Below, piece after piece: positions 1 to 8,920 of a DNA stretch of 64,000 nt. Each line of letters opens with the position of its first letter. Within the stretch, counting starts at the first letter, position 1. The position numbers were made by a program, and so were the translations under genes. The notes under the pieces were generated by a model that saw only the letters and a list, made by a program, of their open reading frames with translations, did not search any database and was not told the DNA's origin. The stretch is from Bacillus sp. OV166 (GTDB taxonomy: Bacteria > Bacillota > Bacilli > Bacillales > Cytobacillaceae): NCBI RefSeq assembly GCF_900177675.1, contig NZ_FXWM01000001.1, forward strand, positions 3,605,001 through 3,669,000, written 5' to 3'.

Positions 1-135
1 CATGATCCCCCGTATGAGGTCATTTATTTTCAGTTGATCAATATCACAGCAAGTAACTTGGTTTCCTGATTCAGCAAAACATGTGCCTGATACGAGACCA
101 ACATATCCAGTTCCAATGACAGCAATTTTTTTCAT
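1..135 (-). CDS. UDP-glucose 6-dehydrogenase (5' part, runs off the window)
   Basis: Only the first 45 codons are present. They read [20 protein letters not shown] and continue to a CCDID segment, the N-terminal Rossmann fold typical of UDP-glucose/GDP-mannose dehydrogenases (GTGYVG dinucleotide loop, acidic residue at the end of beta-2). The family oxidises UDP-glucose to UDP-glucuronate, a precursor of acidic exopolysaccharide. An AGGAGG lies just upstream of the ATG. It is the last gene seen of the leftward polysaccharide operon, 40 bp after the glycosyltransferase. Family assignment is firm; whether it is TuaD-like or another paralog cannot be told from this fragment. Confidence 0.9.
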   Translation of the reverse strand, partial: MKKIAVIGTGYVGLVSGTCFAESGNQVTCCDIDQLKINDLIRGIM

Positions 136-175
136 CTTTATCAATCCTCCTGATGATTTTTACTTGAAGAAAAGA

Positions 176-1369
176 CTATTTAGTTACATAAATAGATTCT
201 ATCGTCCGTGTATAGACATCATTTAGCAATGCTCCATTGTGATCGGCATGATAGTTTTTTTGTATATTTTCATACAGTTGATCCTGAACCTCAGGAGTAT
301 ATAGATTCCTACTTAGGATATCGTTAATACGATTTACTAGGCTTGATACCGACTTACTTTTTATTAAAAGTGGACAATGCTCCCCAAATAAATCCGGAAC
401 ACCTCCTACTGCTGTACATATCACTGGTGTTTTCAAGGCTAATGCTTCAATGACTACAGTTGGCATCCCTTCTGTGTAAGACGGGAGGGCCAATACATCA
501 CTAGCAAACAAATAATCTTTTACACTTTCATTTTCAACCTGCCCTGTTAAGTACAATCTGCTATTAAAATCAGAATGCTGAAGTAATTTTTCTTTAGCGG
601 GCCCATCTCCAACAAACACAAGGGCTACATCATTAGAAAGCCATCCAAGTGAATGAGCGAGTTCAAAAACACCTTTTGCTTTTGTTAACCTTCCTACAAA
701 AACAACAATCTTCTTGTATTCTGGAAGGTTAAGACGTCTTCTTAGTTGAGTTTTGGTTTCGGTTGTTTGTTGAAATTTTGATAGATCAATCCCTATGGGG
801 AGAACTATACTATCCCTACCTGCTAATTCTTTTGCCCTCTTTTTAAGACTCTCACCCACTGCTATTACTTGATTTGCCGCCTGTACAGTTTGTTTGAATG
901 CTTTTTTTGCACTAGCACTAAAATTGGGATAAATATTTACATCACTACCATGTAACGTTAGTACCCAGGGCAGCTTTTTTTGTTCAGCAACAATTCTCGT
1001 TGCCCCTCCAGACGGCATGGCAAAATGTGCGTGAATTAAATCGGCCTCTATCTGATAATCCGACATTGTTTTTAATATGGAAGCTGCAATTCGTTTATCT
1101 GGCTGGGCCCATCTTAGTTGGCCAGGAAGAGCTAAATAGGACGGGCGATAGACCGTCACTCCTTTTCGGAGATACTGAAAAGGAATACCCTGATTAGCCC
1201 GATATTTCTTTCGCGCGTATCTGATCAAAACGGGATTCCGCGGTACAGGACAAATCACTGTAACCTCCACTCCTAGTCGTATCAATGCTTGAACCTGAGT
1301 CTCATGAAATACACCAAGACCAGGTTTTTCGTCACTAGGATATACACTTGTAATCCATAAAATCTTCAT
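176..1369 (-). CDS. Glycosyltransferase family 4 (GT-B fold)
   Basis: A 397-residue protein with the two-domain layout of GT4 enzymes. The N-terminal half opens ILWITSVYPS and carries a GGATRIVAEQ segment and LHGSDVN. The C-terminal donor-binding half has VVFVGRLTKAKGV followed by the EGMPTVVIEALA motif, whose Glu residues contact the nucleotide-sugar. It probably adds one sugar to a lipid-linked exopolysaccharide repeat unit at the cytoplasmic membrane face. Its ATG overlaps the flippase stop codon (TAATG), which indicates translational coupling within the operon. Donor and acceptor cannot be predicted. Confidence 0.88.
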   Translation of the reverse strand: MKILWITSVYPSDEKPGLGVFHETQVQALIRLGVEVTVICPVPRNPVLIRYARKKYRANQGIPFQYLRKGVTVYRPSYLALPGQLRWAQPDKRIAASILKTMSDYQIEADLIHAHFAMPSGGATRIVAEQKKLPWVLTLHGSDVNIYPNFSASAKKAFKQTVQAANQVIAVGESLKKRAKELAGRDSIVLPIGIDLSKFQQTTETKTQLRRRLNLPEYKKIVVFVGRLTKAKGVFELAHSLGWLSNDVALVFVGDGPAKEKLLQHSDFNSRLYLTGQVENESVKDYLFASDVLALPSYTEGMPTVVIEALALKTPVICTAVGGVPDLFGEHCPLLIKSKSVSSLVNRINDILSRNLYTPEVQDQLYENIQKNYHADHNGALLNDVYTRTIESIYVTK

Positions 1370-2835
1370 TAGGATTGCCCTCTTATTTGTTTTTTTACGA
1401 TACTCAAGAAAAAATGGGGATACATCTTATACAAAAGCAAAATATAGACGACCGCACTTACGCCCACCGAAAAAATTAGTGGCCAAATGCTGGTTTGAGA
1501 AAAATAAAAGACAGAAATTTCTTTCATACAAAAGGCGATTGCTGTTATGAGCAAAGATAATAGGAATGGAATAGAAATGGTTTTCAGGTATTGCCGAAAA
1601 CGCAGCTGTATCAACCAGTTTAAGAACCATCTCCCCACTAAGAAATTCACCAGGCTTACCCCTGCATAGGTCCAAGCTACAATTTCCAATTTATTCGTCA
1701 TGACCGCTAGCCATAAAGAAACACCATAGAAAATAAGAACGCAGGCATCCCAATAAAATGCAAGATTGGCTTTTCCTTTTGCTAAAATTACAGATCCATT
1801 TGGATTCATTAAAACCCTTAGAATGCCTACGACTGCCATAATTTGCAAAACAGGAACAGCTTCCAGCCACTTCTGTCCAAAAATAGTTTGGATTAAAACA
1901 TTTGACACCGCAGTCAAACCCATCAAGATGGGAAAAGAAACTAGACTTAAAAGCCTTGTCATGTGTAAGAATCCATCAGTTAATTCAACTTGATTTTGAT
2001 GACTTTTCGAAAAAACCGGAAAAGCTACTCTTGTAATAATCGGATTGATCTTTAATACCGGAATGGTTACGATTTGATAGGCAAGATTATAAATACCAAG
2101 TGCCTCAGCACCCATAAATCGGCCAATTAATATAACATCAAGATTGGAGCCAATTCGATTAACTAACCGTGACGCTAATTGGAATGCCCCGAATGTCATG
2201 TATTCTTTGCATTCTGACATATCAAATACCAAAGATGGACGCCATTTCTTTTGATAACTAATATAATAAAGAATGCCTTTTAACGAATTCAGGACAACTT
2301 GTGAAATGACAAATGCATAAATCGGACGAATTGTAAACATGAGAATAACCAATGTTAAAAAGGAGATCAACGTAGTCCCCACTTCAATTGCCCCCAGCAA
2401 ATTAAAACGTAATTCTTTTTGCAACAAATATTGGCATTGCTGACCGATTGGAGCGATTAAAAACATCAGCGCCAATATACGAATCAGCTCGCTTAATTCA
2501 CTTCGTTGAAAATACATCGCAATCAGTGGGCTACATAGAAATAAGAGAACAAACAAGCCCAAACCAACCCCCACATTGAGCCAAAACAGAGTTGACAACA
2601 CACGAGATGAAACCTTTTCTTTTTGAATCACGGCTGAACCAAAGCCTAAATCTAGCACTATTTGAGCAAACACAACTATGGTTGTAATCATTCCTACTAG
2701 CCCAAATTCGGATATACTCATTAGTTTTCCAAGTAATGCAAACTGGATGATTTGAATAGATGAAATCATAAGTGTAGAAATTCCAGTCCACTTTACTCCT
2801 TTATGTAGTTGGTTTCTGATGTCTGACATATACAT
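1369..2835 (-). CDS. Polysaccharide flippase of the MOP/Wzx family
   Basis: A 488-residue, strongly hydrophobic protein with about 14 predicted membrane helices and the N-terminal pattern of the polysaccharide-specific branch (MviN/MATE-like) of the MOP exporter superfamily: GVKWTGISTLMISSIQI, then GLVGMITTIVVFAQIVLDLGF. These proteins move undecaprenyl-linked oligosaccharide across the membrane. It lies between the initiating sugar transferase (12 bp upstream) and a glycosyltransferase (1-bp overlap), the usual company of a Wzx flippase. A teichuronic-acid exporter role (TuaB-like) is an alternative, given the UDP-glucose dehydrogenase downstream. Confidence 0.87.
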   Translation of the reverse strand: MYMSDIRNQLHKGVKWTGISTLMISSIQIIQFALLGKLMSISEFGLVGMITTIVVFAQIVLDLGFGSAVIQKEKVSSRVLSTLFWLNVGVGLGLFVLLFLCSPLIAMYFQRSELSELIRILALMFLIAPIGQQCQYLLQKELRFNLLGAIEVGTTLISFLTLVILMFTIRPIYAFVISQVVLNSLKGILYYISYQKKWRPSLVFDMSECKEYMTFGAFQLASRLVNRIGSNLDVILIGRFMGAEALGIYNLAYQIVTIPVLKINPIITRVAFPVFSKSHQNQVELTDGFLHMTRLLSLVSFPILMGLTAVSNVLIQTIFGQKWLEAVPVLQIMAVVGILRVLMNPNGSVILAKGKANLAFYWDACVLIFYGVSLWLAVMTNKLEIVAWTYAGVSLVNFLVGRWFLNWLIQLRFRQYLKTISIPFLLSLLITAIAFCMKEISVFYFSQTSIWPLIFSVGVSAVVYILLLYKMYPHFFLSIVKKQIRGQS

Positions 2836-2847
2836 TCCCTGCCTTTT

Positions 2848-3507
2848 TTATCGTGCTCCATCTCCTGTGAAAATGACTTTAAATGTCTTCAAAATAATCT
2901 TTAGTTCAAGAGAGAATGTTAGATTTTGTATGTACAACAAGTCATATTTAAGTTTTTCTCTTGGAGAAATATCATAACCCCCACTAACCTGGGCAAGTCC
3001 TGTTAGGCCTGGTTTAACAAGCAAACGATTTTCAAAACCTTTTATCTCTTTATTAAATTGTGCTGTAAAAACAGGTCTTTCGGGCCTTGGACCAACAATT
3101 GACATATCCCCTTTTAAAACCGATATCAATTGAGGAAGCTCATCAATGCGCGTTTTTCGTATAAAAGCCCCAACTTTTGTTATACGAGGGTCATTTACCA
3201 CTGCCCACTTGGCCCCCTCTTTTTCAGCATCATTCCTCATGGATCGTAACTTTACCATCTTGAAACGTTTTCCATTCTTCCCCATCCTCTCCTGAACATA
3301 AAATGGTGAACCTGGTGTTTCAAGGACGATGAGGGCAGCAAATATAACAACGATTGGCAGTGCGATAAGAAACCCAGTGGATGCAAGAAAAATATCATAC
3401 ACTCTTTTTAAATAGAGGTAATGTTCCACATTCTTTGATAAAGTGAGATTTGATTCTGGGACCGTCAAATAATCTTGGTAGATATTGTAGCTTTTTTCAG
3501 TACTCAC
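2848..3507 (-). CDS. Undecaprenyl-phosphate sugar-1-phosphate transferase (bacterial sugar transferase)
   Basis: A 219-residue monotopic initiating transferase. It has one N-terminal hydrophobic segment (about residues 35-58, KRVYDIFLASTGFLIALP), then the catalytic core with FKMVKLRSMRNDAE, KTRIDELPQL, GDMSIVGPRPE and KPGLTGLAQVSG. The Asp-Glu of the DELPQ motif is the catalytic pair in this family. It transfers a sugar phosphate from a UDP-sugar to undecaprenyl phosphate, starting repeat-unit synthesis. The start is a GTG with GGGGTGG about seven bases upstream. It is first in the leftward operon, so the operon promoter should lie in the 3508-3700 gap. Confidence 0.9.
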   Translation of the reverse strand: MSTEKSYNIYQDYLTVPESNLTLSKNVEHYLYLKRVYDIFLASTGFLIALPIVVIFAALIVLETPGSPFYVQERMGKNGKRFKMVKLRSMRNDAEKEGAKWAVVNDPRITKVGAFIRKTRIDELPQLISVLKGDMSIVGPRPERPVFTAQFNKEIKGFENRLLVKPGLTGLAQVSGGYDISPREKLKYDLLYIQNLTFSLELKIILKTFKVIFTGDGAR

Positions 3508-3644
3508 AAATGTACCACCCCATAAGATTTATTAATAAAGTGCTTTGCTAATCCATACGTAAAGTATAGGTACAAAACTTGAAGTTGCTGTTGAGTACTG
3601 GTGAAGAGTTTGTAAAATATTTAGAATATTTATTAAGTTTCTAA

Positions 3645-3672
3645 ATACTTTGTAAAGATTTTTACAAAGTAT
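3645..3672. promoter_or_regulatory. Perfect 12-bp inverted repeat upstream of the exopolysaccharide operon
   Basis: ATACTTTGTAAA and TTTACAAAGTAT are separated by four bases. The spot is about 140 bp upstream of the sugar transferase start, and a further TTTGTAAA half-site sits at 3609-3616. No U-run follows either arm, so a terminator is unlikely. A dimeric repressor or activator site for the operon is the most natural reading. I do not recognise the motif. Confidence 0.45.
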
Positions 3673-3694
3673 AGGCAGATATAACGATATAATG

Positions 3695-3743
3695 AAAAAA
3701 ACTGACACATTAGGATTTGGACTTTTCCTTTTTGTGTCAGTTT
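3695..3743 (-). terminator. Rho-independent terminator, second of a tandem pair
   Basis: AAACTGACACA (3699-3709) pairs perfectly with TGTGTCAGTTT (3733-3743), and the leftward transcript then runs into a U-tract. It lies beyond the terminator at 3765-3799, so it may catch read-through from the CNNM gene before the exopolysaccharide promoter region. Confidence 0.7.
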
Positions 3744-3764
3744 CTTAGATTCTTATAGGGTTAC

Positions 3765-3799
3765 AAAAAAACTCCCTCTTATCTAGACAAGAGGGAGTT
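3765..3799 (-). terminator. Rho-independent terminator of the CNNM exporter gene
   Basis: AACTCCCTCTT (3770-3780) and AAGAGGGAGTT (3789-3799) form a perfect 11-bp stem with an 8-base loop. The leftward RNA continues into a U-run, just after the stop codon of the gene that ends at 3803. Confidence 0.88.
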
Positions 3800-3802
3800 A
3801 GT

Positions 3803-5113
3803 TTAAGCAATCGATTCTTGCTTGGCAATTTTTAAAATTTCTAATGATTTAATATGGTAGCCATCGATTTCAAGGACTTTAAATTCATAATCATCATATC
3901 TAACTTTATCGCCTTCGACGACATCCATTTTTTCTGATAAGATCCATCCACCGATGGTATCCATATCTGAATCGTCAAGGTCTAAACCGAATAAATCATT
4001 AATTTCATCAATAAGGACTTTACCCTCAACGATGGTTTTATTTTCACTAATTTTATTAATTTCAGGGACTTCATCCGCATCAAACTCATCACGGATTTCA
4101 CCAACAATTTCTTCTAAAATATCTTCGACAGTGACTAATCCTGCTGTACCGCCATATTCATCCATTAAGATGGCCATATGAACACGGTCTTTTTGCATTT
4201 TCAGGAGCAAATCATGGATTGGGATCGATTCAATAACCTGGATAACTGGGCGAACATACTCTTGAATCGATGTTTCAACATTTTTGCCTTTAATATATTC
4301 GGTAAAAACCTCTTTCATATTTACCATACCAACGATGTTATCCTTCTCACCATCGATGACCGGATACCTTGTATAATTTTCTTCCGTCACGATTTGAAGA
4401 CATTCATTTAAAGATTGTGAGATATCAAAAGCAATAATTTCAGTGCGAGGTACCATAATTTCATTGGCGTTTCGATCATCAAATTCGAAAATATTGTTCA
4501 CATATTTATATTCAGATTGATTAATCTCCCCGCTCTTATAGCTTTCGGAAATGATTAATTGAAGTTCTTCCTCTGAGTGTGCTACTTCATGTTCTGATGC
4601 AGGTTTCAGTCCAAAAATTCCGACAATGAAACGAGCAGAACCATTTAGTGCTTTAATAAATGGATACATTATTTTATAAAAGAGAATCATCGGTCGTGCA
4701 AAAATCAAAGTGACCTGTTCCGCTTTTTGTATGGCAAACGTCTTTGGTGCAAGCTCCCCGACAACTACGTGAATAAAAGTTACTGATGCAAACGCTAATA
4801 TAAATGAAGTAATACCTGATATAGATTCTGGCATGTTAAAGTAACTTAACAACGGATGAAGGATAAGTTCCACCGTTGGTTCTCCTAACCACCCAAGCCC
4901 TAAAGCTGTAACGGTAATTCCTAATTGACATGCAGATAAATATTCATCAAGATTAGTAACAATCGTTTTTGCCGCGATCGCGTTCTTGTTCCCTTCGCTA
5001 ACGAGCTGATCAATACGTGTACCGCGGATTTTAACAATAGCAAATTCATATGCTACAAAAAATGCTGTAAATGCAATTAAAATTGCTATTATTAGTAGAT
5101 TACTAATTATCAA
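3803..5113 (-). CDS. CNNM/CorC-family membrane protein, probable Mg2+ exporter (YhdP/MpfA-like)
   Basis: A 436-residue protein with three parts. An N-terminal DUF21 (CNNM) transmembrane domain covers about residues 1-180 and includes LGITVTALGLGWLGEP and HVVVGELAPKT. A CBS-pair region follows (about 205-335; NEIMVPRTEIIAFD, DEYGGTAGLVTVEDILEEI). A CorC/HlyC C-terminal domain covers about 345-430. CNNM proteins move or regulate Mg2+. In B. subtilis, YhdP (MpfA) lowers cellular Mg2+ and sits beside the MerR-type gene yhdQ, and the same neighbour pair occurs here (5203-5616). Older annotations call this family hemolysins, without functional support. Orthology to MpfA is inferred from family and neighbourhood. 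Confidence 0.88.
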   Translation of the reverse strand: MIISNLLIIAILIAFTAFFVAYEFAIVKIRGTRIDQLVSEGNKNAIAAKTIVTNLDEYLSACQLGITVTALGLGWLGEPTVELILHPLLSYFNMPESISGITSFILAFASVTFIHVVVGELAPKTFAIQKAEQVTLIFARPMILFYKIMYPFIKALNGSARFIVGIFGLKPASEHEVAHSEEELQLIISESYKSGEINQSEYKYVNNIFEFDDRNANEIMVPRTEIIAFDISQSLNECLQIVTEENYTRYPVIDGEKDNIVGMVNMKEVFTEYIKGKNVETSIQEYVRPVIQVIESIPIHDLLLKMQKDRVHMAILMDEYGGTAGLVTVEDILEEIVGEIRDEFDADEVPEINKISENKTIVEGKVLIDEINDLFGLDLDDSDMDTIGGWILSEKMDVVEGDKVRYDDYEFKVLEIDGYHIKSLEILKIAKQESIA

Positions 5114-5202
5114 TGGTCTCCTTACTTAATAGATAAGTAAGGAATACACCTCCTGTTTTTTTACGAGATTAATTATTTTCTATCAAAATAATAAATTAAA
5201 AC

Positions 5203-5616
5203 TTAGCTAAGCAATAATAATAATGTTTGAGCCAATGTAACGCCTTCTGATGATAATTTATTAACAAGTGATTCTTTTTGCTGGTTGTTTAATTTTTGAA
5301 GAATAGGTTCCATGACATTTATTTCTTCTTTCAGATGCTGCATAATACTAGCAATCTGTTCAACATGTTTTTCTACTTTTTGTTTATCAATTGTATTGTC
5401 TGACTTAATCAATTCAATGGAAGACTTTATTTCCTCAAGGGGCATATTCAAATTTTTATAATGTTCAACCATATTTAAAATTTGAAGACACTCCTCATTG
5501 TACAATCGATAATTAGAATCCGTCCGAATAGGGTTAAGTAAGCCTATTTGGGTGTAATAATCAATTGTCCGTTTGGAAATATTCTTTAATTTTGCTATTT
5601 CACCAATTCGATACAA
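5203..5616 (-). CDS. MerR-family transcriptional regulator (YhdQ-like)
   Basis: A 137-residue protein opening YRIGEIAKLKNISKRTIDYY, the winged helix-turn-helix of MerR proteins, with the usual NYRLYNEECL wing. A long coiled helix (about residues 75-115) for dimerisation follows. The C-terminal tail is short and lacks the two-Cys metal loop of copper or mercury sensors, so its effector is not obvious. The start is TTG at 5616, since an in-frame stop closes the frame just upstream. It precedes the CNNM exporter in the same direction, as yhdQ neighbours yhdP in B. subtilis. It may control that gene, its own promoter (5659-5688), or both. Confidence 0.85.
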   Translation of the reverse strand: MYRIGEIAKLKNISKRTIDYYTQIGLLNPIRTDSNYRLYNEECLQILNMVEHYKNLNMPLEEIKSSIELIKSDNTIDKQKVEKHVEQIASIMQHLKEEINVMEPILQKLNNQQKESLVNKLSSEGVTLAQTLLLLLS

Positions 5617-5658
5617 CTCCCCAAATTACTCACCCCTTCCCAGTTTAATGTTAAATTA

Positions 5659-5688
5659 AATATACCATAGATCAAACCGTACAGTCAA
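5659..5688 (-). promoter_or_regulatory. Promoter of the MerR gene, overlapped by a 15-bp inverted repeat
   Basis: On the minus strand TTGACT and TATATT are separated by 18 bp, slightly long, as MerR-controlled promoters tend to be. Most of that spacer (5665-5679) is one arm of a perfect 15-bp inverted repeat. The other arm (5694-5708) lies just upstream of the -35 and directly after the map stop codon. The repeat could serve as operator and as a transcript-end hairpin for map, though no clear U-run follows. Confidence 0.6.
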
Positions 5689-5711
5689 CGTTCCGGTTTG
5701 ATCTATGGTTA

Positions 5712-6464
5712 TCATCGTGTTAATATGACTGGTCCGTTTTTAGTTATGATAAGTGTATGTTCGTACTGAGCGACAAAGCTTCTTTCTGTAACAAAGGTCC
5801 AGCCGTCCTCTAGTTGAAATACTTCTTCATCATGGGTGGAGATAAATGGTTCAAATGCAATAACCATGCCTTCTCTAAGCAATCCATTGTCAGAGGTTTC
5901 ATTATAATTATAAATATATTCAGGTTTTTCATGGATGGTTCGTCCAATACCGTGTCCTGTAAGATTTTTAATCACGGTTAATCCATGATTTCTAGCCGTT
6001 TGGAAAACGACTTTACCCATCCCGTTTATTTTGGAACCTGGTTTTGCTTTTTTAAGACCAGCTTCAAATGCCTCTTTTGCAACGTCGCAAATTTTCAATA
6101 AGATTTCCTCACCTTTTCCAACGACAATCGAGACGCCTGTGTCTGCAAAATAACCGTTCTTGGAACCAGAAACATCTATATTAACAAGATCTCCTTCTTG
6201 AATCACTCGATCACTAGGAATTCCATGAGCCACTTCTTCGTTGACACTAATACACGTAAACCCGGGAAAATCGTACTCCCCCTTTGGAGCAGAAATGGCA
6301 CCCTCCTTCTCAAATAACTGACCAGCTATATCATCGAGCTCTTTAGTAGTTACCCCAGGTACCGCTCGTTGCACTAATTCATCGCGAATCCCGGCAACGA
6401 TTCTGCCAATTTCTTTCAATCCATTAAAATCCTCTTCCGTCTTTGCAATCATGCTTTTTCCCAC
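5712..6464 (-). CDS. map: Methionine aminopeptidase, type I
   Basis: A 250-residue pita-bread-fold metalloenzyme that removes the initiator methionine from nascent proteins. The five-residue metal site is visible: the Asp pair in NIDVSGSKNGYFADTG, His in TGHGIGRTIHE, Glu in AFEPFIS and Glu near the C-terminus in QYEHTLII. The substrate-side His is in VAHGIPS. Length and opening resemble the second Bacillus enzyme (YflG/MapB) more than the ribosomal-operon copy. It is monocistronic here, and the ATG at 6464 is followed by an alternative MIAK start four codons later. Function is certain; the paralog call is an inference from context. Confidence 0.93.
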   Translation of the reverse strand: MGKSMIAKTEEDFNGLKEIGRIVAGIRDELVQRAVPGVTTKELDDIAGQLFEKEGAISAPKGEYDFPGFTCISVNEEVAHGIPSDRVIQEGDLVNIDVSGSKNGYFADTGVSIVVGKGEEILLKICDVAKEAFEAGLKKAKPGSKINGMGKVVFQTARNHGLTVIKNLTGHGIGRTIHEKPEYIYNYNETSDNGLLREGMVIAFEPFISTHDEEVFQLEDGWTFVTERSFVAQYEHTLIITKNGPVILTR

Positions 6465-6562
6465 CTAAATTATTTTATCTTAATAAACGTTCACCTATTA
6501 GATTGTACATTTATCCTCAGATAAAATCCAAGCATAATAATTTCATGAAGTTTAAAACAACA

Positions 6563-6596
6563 AAAAACAGAGTTACCCAATGTAACACTGTTTTTT
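6563..6596 (-). terminator. Rho-independent terminator of the ParA-like gene
   Basis: AAAAACAG.GTTAC and GTAAC.CTGTTTTT form a stem with one mismatch and a 5-base loop, flanked by A- and T-runs on both sides. It sits directly downstream of the stop at 6602. Confidence 0.8.
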
Positions 6597-6601
6597 ATCC
6601 A

Positions 6602-7411
6602 TCATAATAATTTTACTTTTTTGATAAAATTTATTTCATTTAGAAATTTTTCAAAAATTTCTTTGTAGGTGGAATTAATTAAAAGTGGAAAGAGGTTTTC
6701 TAGTGCTTCTTGGTATTCTTGACCTAACGCTTCCCGGAGAAAAACATATTCATGAAAGAGCAGTGCTTTTTCAAAATCAATACCTAATTCATGTAAGCCT
6801 TTATATAAGTCCTTCTTAGGTATACGTAAGATCTTCTTAAATATTTTAATATTTTTTTCAATGAATTTCTCTTCTATATACCGTGTTACATAGTCTGTAT
6901 ACACCATCTGACCAATAGTATTTGTTTCATTTTTTGAGAAGTTGAATCCAATCACACGATCTTCCTTATTTTCACGAATAATAAACGTTTTACTACCTCG
7001 TAAATGTGTAATAAAATTTTTGACGCTTTTATCAAAAATTTTATCAAATTGAATAATTTTTTGCAGTTTAACGGCAAAATCAGTATGTTCTTCACCCACA
7101 ACAAATAGCCGGTCAACAATCGGTAAAAGCTTTAAGACTCCCTCGGAAAGTTGACTTGATGCATCATAAATAATGATATCATACTCGTTTTTCATTAACT
7201 TCACTTTTCGTTTTTGTTCGATTAAAGTTAATTTCGAAAATTCGTGGATGAGCTCATTTGAAGTCTCTTCTTTTTCTAAAGTCCCGTAAGAAATGAATGC
7301 TGCAGCTATATTTGTATTTAATTTAAGCCAATTATAAATGGATAAAGACAATTCAGTTACACCTGATTTTGCTTTTGGAGAGTAAAAGCCAACTAAATAC
7401 ATGTCCCTCAC
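6602..7411 (-). CDS. ParA/MinD-like protein with a degenerate ATP-binding loop, function unknown
   Basis: A 269-residue protein. The start (YLVGFYSPKAKSGVTELSLS) resembles the deviant Walker A region of ParA/MinD ATPases, but the invariant GKT/S lysine-threonine is absent. NEYDIIIYDASSQLSEGVLK matches the Walker B/switch region, where an Asp is kept. The C-terminal half (from about residue 160) is Lys/Phe-rich, helical and unlike anything I recognise. It therefore looks like a non-hydrolysing relative of the SIMIBI ATPases. The GTG at 7411 and an ATG three codons later are both possible starts. Neighbours (map, dsdA) give no clue. Confidence 0.55.
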   Translation of the reverse strand: MRDMYLVGFYSPKAKSGVTELSLSIYNWLKLNTNIAAAFISYGTLEKEETSNELIHEFSKLTLIEQKRKVKLMKNEYDIIIYDASSQLSEGVLKLLPIVDRLFVVGEEHTDFAVKLQKIIQFDKIFDKSVKNFITHLRGSKTFIIRENKEDRVIGFNFSKNETNTIGQMVYTDYVTRYIEEKFIEKNIKIFKKILRIPKKDLYKGLHELGIDFEKALLFHEYVFLREALGQEYQEALENLFPLLINSTYKEIFEKFLNEINFIKKVKLL

Positions 7412-7564
7412 ATGCCTTTTATTTAAATCATATGCAAGAAGAAAACAAGTGTTAAAGACAAGCGACTACTATACAATTAATAACGTAGAAAAATATTCTT
7501 GTGATAAAATTTATATATTCTAAAAAAGAGCTTTATTATATTCCAAAAAGACAGAGGTATCCTA

Positions 7565-8920
7565 ATGAAGAACATGAAGAACATGATTAACAAAGAAATA
7601 CAAACATGGCTCGATAGCAAAAAACTCCCATTATTAGAAAAACTCAAATCATTAGATGAAGTATTTTGGGTGAATCCTACCCTTGAAAATTCTCAGCGAG
7701 GAATCGAAAAATCTCCGCTGACTTTAGAGGAGATTAAAGATGCTGAAGAAAGATTAAATCGTTTTGCTCCCTATCTCGCTAAGGTTTTCCCGGAAACAAA
7801 AGCAGCTAATGGGATCATTGAATCTCCATTAGTGAGCATACCATCTATGCAGCAAAAATTAGCCCAGGATTACGGACAGCCTATCTTAGGTGATTTATTA
7901 CTAAAGTGTGATAGTCACCTGCCAATCTCTGGATCAATTAAAGCGCGAGGCGGTATTTATGAAATACTCAAACATGCAGAAGAATTGGCTCTTTCACATC
8001 AATTGCTTACCATCCAAGATGATTATTCGATTCTAGCAAGTGAAAAATTCCGATCCTTCTTTTCCCTTTATTCTATTGCCGTCGGTTCTACTGGAAATTC
8101 AGGGCTAAGTATTGGTATCATCAGTGCTAAATTAGGATTTAAGGTAACAGTTCATATGTCCGCGGACGCAAAACAATGGAAAAAGGACTTGCTTTGCAGC
8201 AAAAATGTGCAGGTAATTGAATATGAAGCCGATTACAGCAAAGCTGTCGAGCAAGGACGAATCCAAGCAAAAGCAGATCCTAGATGTTATTTCGTGGATG
8301 ATGAAAATTCAAGTGATTTATTCCTAGGATACGCGGTGGCCGCTTCCCGCTTAAAGAAGCAGTTAGAACAATTAGAGTACACCGTCGATGAAAATCATCC
8401 TTTATTCGTTTACCTGCCATGTGGGGTTGGCGGTGGTCCCGGAGGCGTAGCATTTGGATTGAAGCAATTGTTTAAAGATAACATACACTGTTTCTTTGCT
8501 GAACCCACCCATTCTCCTTGTATGTTACTCGGAATAATGACGGGATTACATGATCAAATATCTGTCCAAGATGTTGGGATTGATAATGTGACAGATGCAG
8601 ATGGACTTGCTGTCGGTAGACCCTCGGGATTTGTCGGCAAAATAATTGAACCCTTCTTAAGTGGAAGTTATACAATATGCGACGAACAATTATACAAATT
8701 GCTCAAGGATCTTGTCGATACTGAAGAAATTCATTTAGAGCCTTCTGCACTCGCAGGCATGATTGGACCGGTTTTCTTATTTAGAGAGGGAATTGATTAC
8801 TTACGAGACCATAATTTATTGGATAAAATGAGCAATGCTGCACATATCGTTTGGGCAACTGGCGGAAGCATGGTTCCTGCAGAAATGATGGCAGAATATT
8901 ATCAAAAAGGATCAAAATAA
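7565..8920 (+). CDS. dsdA: D-serine ammonia-lyase (D-serine dehydratase)
   Basis: A 451-residue fold-type II PLP enzyme converting D-serine to pyruvate and ammonia. Landmarks are the PLP lysine in [14 protein letters not shown], the phosphate-binding STGNSGLS loop, the [15 protein letters not shown] glycine-rich segment and the C-terminal [10 protein letters not shown]. All are typical of DsdA, and the length matches the family. An AGAGG precedes the first of three closely spaced in-frame ATG codons, so the exact start is uncertain by a few residues. A VanZ-like gene begins at the next base after the stop, so the two are probably co-transcribed. DsdA detoxifies or catabolises D-serine. Confidence 0.93.
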   Translation: MKNMKNMINKEIQTWLDSKKLPLLEKLKSLDEVFWVNPTLENSQRGIEKSPLTLEEIKDAEERLNRFAPYLAKVFPETKAANGIIESPLVSIPSMQQKLAQDYGQPILGDLLLKCDSHLPISGSIKARGGIYEILKHAEELALSHQLLTIQDDYSILASEKFRSFFSLYSIAVGSTGNSGLSIGIISAKLGFKVTVHMSADAKQWKKDLLCSKNVQVIEYEADYSKAVEQGRIQAKADPRCYFVDDENSSDLFLGYAVAASRLKKQLEQLEYTVDENHPLFVYLPCGVGGGPGGVAFGLKQLFKDNIHCFFAEPTHSPCMLLGIMTGLHDQISVQDVGIDNVTDADGLAVGRPSGFVGKIIEPFLSGSYTICDEQLYKLLKDLVDTEEIHLEPSALAGMIGPVFLFREGIDYLRDHNLLDKMSNAAHIVWATGGSMVPAEMMAEYYQKGSK

